NCBI RefSeq assembly: GCF_964340395.1
Contig: NC_135549.1
Span: forward strand, 12,288,842 to 12,352,841
Length of the DNA stretch: 64,000 nt
Direction of reading: 5' to 3'
Source: Glandiceps talaboti
Lineage: Eukaryota > Hemichordata > Enteropneusta > Spengelidae
Translations under genes and position numbers: made by a program
The notes under the pieces: model-generated
Seen by the model: only the letters and a program-made list of their open reading frames with translations
Database searches by the model: none
Told to the model about the DNA's origin: nothing
Shown here: positions 63,626-64,000 of the stretch, piece by piece
Layout of the letters: each line of letters begins with the position of its first letter
Numbering within the stretch: position 1 is the stretch's first letter

Positions 63626-64000
63626 GTTGAAATGAATGTCCCAAGTCGTGTAGTAGCCATACTCATTGTAATAGAACAAGGATTTAGGTGAAAGATTCAC
63701 CAGATTGATAGATTAGGAAAGTTCCTGGTTGGATCTCGATTGCCACTCGATCGAGAGCATGAACACAAATATAATTTGCAATAGTTATGTCACTCTGTGG
63801 CATACAATCTATCGTAGTAGAAAACAATATATTACGCTTTGTAAGTTAGAAGAATTGAAAAACGACAAACGTGAGGAAATAAGAACCGTGTTCACTGAAA
63901 TCTACATGCAATAATCGGGTGTTGTAAACATTTTGATGACTTGCTAGATCACTGATTGCAGATTAAATTACATTTACTTTTGTCTCTTTAAAAAAGACTT
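63626..64000. other. Right edge, no gene seen
   Basis: Unique sequence beyond the end of duplication unit 2. A 61-codon plus frame at 63729-63914 shows no recognisable domain. Confidence 0.45.

Overview
This is metazoan nuclear DNA, not prokaryotic. Genes are split by GT-AG introns, microsatellites and minisatellites are dense, and there are CR1/L2-like LINE, Ty3/Gypsy, tRNA-SINE, Helitron-like and TIR-element remnants. The gene set (rhodopsin-type GPCR, IMMP2L, an SNX5/6-type sorting nexin, two Golgi carbohydrate sulfotransferases) and the AT-rich non-coding DNA suggest a marine invertebrate such as a lancelet, hemichordate or mollusc. I cannot settle the phylum from the sequence alone.

Layout. 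1-8.3 kb is gene-free: satellites, a LINE 3' end, and a 1.6-kb Helitron/Pearl-like element at 6390-7960. 8391-9632 (-) is an intronless class A GPCR. 10740-11405 is a TIR element with a TTA target duplication. 13613-16945 (+) is IMMP2L in five coding exons. 17-28 kb is intergenic DNA with a 360-bp foldback, another repeat-plus-microsatellite element, and two large homogeneous minisatellites (37 bp and 35 bp units). 28645-39233 (-) is an 11-exon PX-BAR sorting nexin whose introns hold three minisatellites and two foldbacks. 39.4-64 kb is a segmental duplication: two near-parallel units (about 40.3-48.2 and 57.0-63.6 kb), each with an intact three-exon carbohydrate sulfotransferase gene, plus a third partial copy consisting only of the 3' flank at 39.4 kb beside the sorting nexin promoter. 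Between the units, a minus-strand LINE is split by a degenerate Gypsy-type LTR retrotransposon that also carries a TatD-family hydrolase reading frame.

The most interesting pattern is that several minisatellites start at, or within about 30 bp of, splice sites. Some contain copies of the exon end and 5' splice site: the 85-bp array in the sorting nexin, about 54-bp repeats in IMMP2L, and 76-bp repeats in both sulfotransferases, where most units carry a perfect TGACGTCA palindrome. The genes do not form one pathway. The sulfotransferases are a local gene family; the GPCR, mitochondrial peptidase and sorting nexin are unrelated neighbours. All exon coordinates were derived by hand from reading frame, splice consensus and phase, with no transcript evidence.
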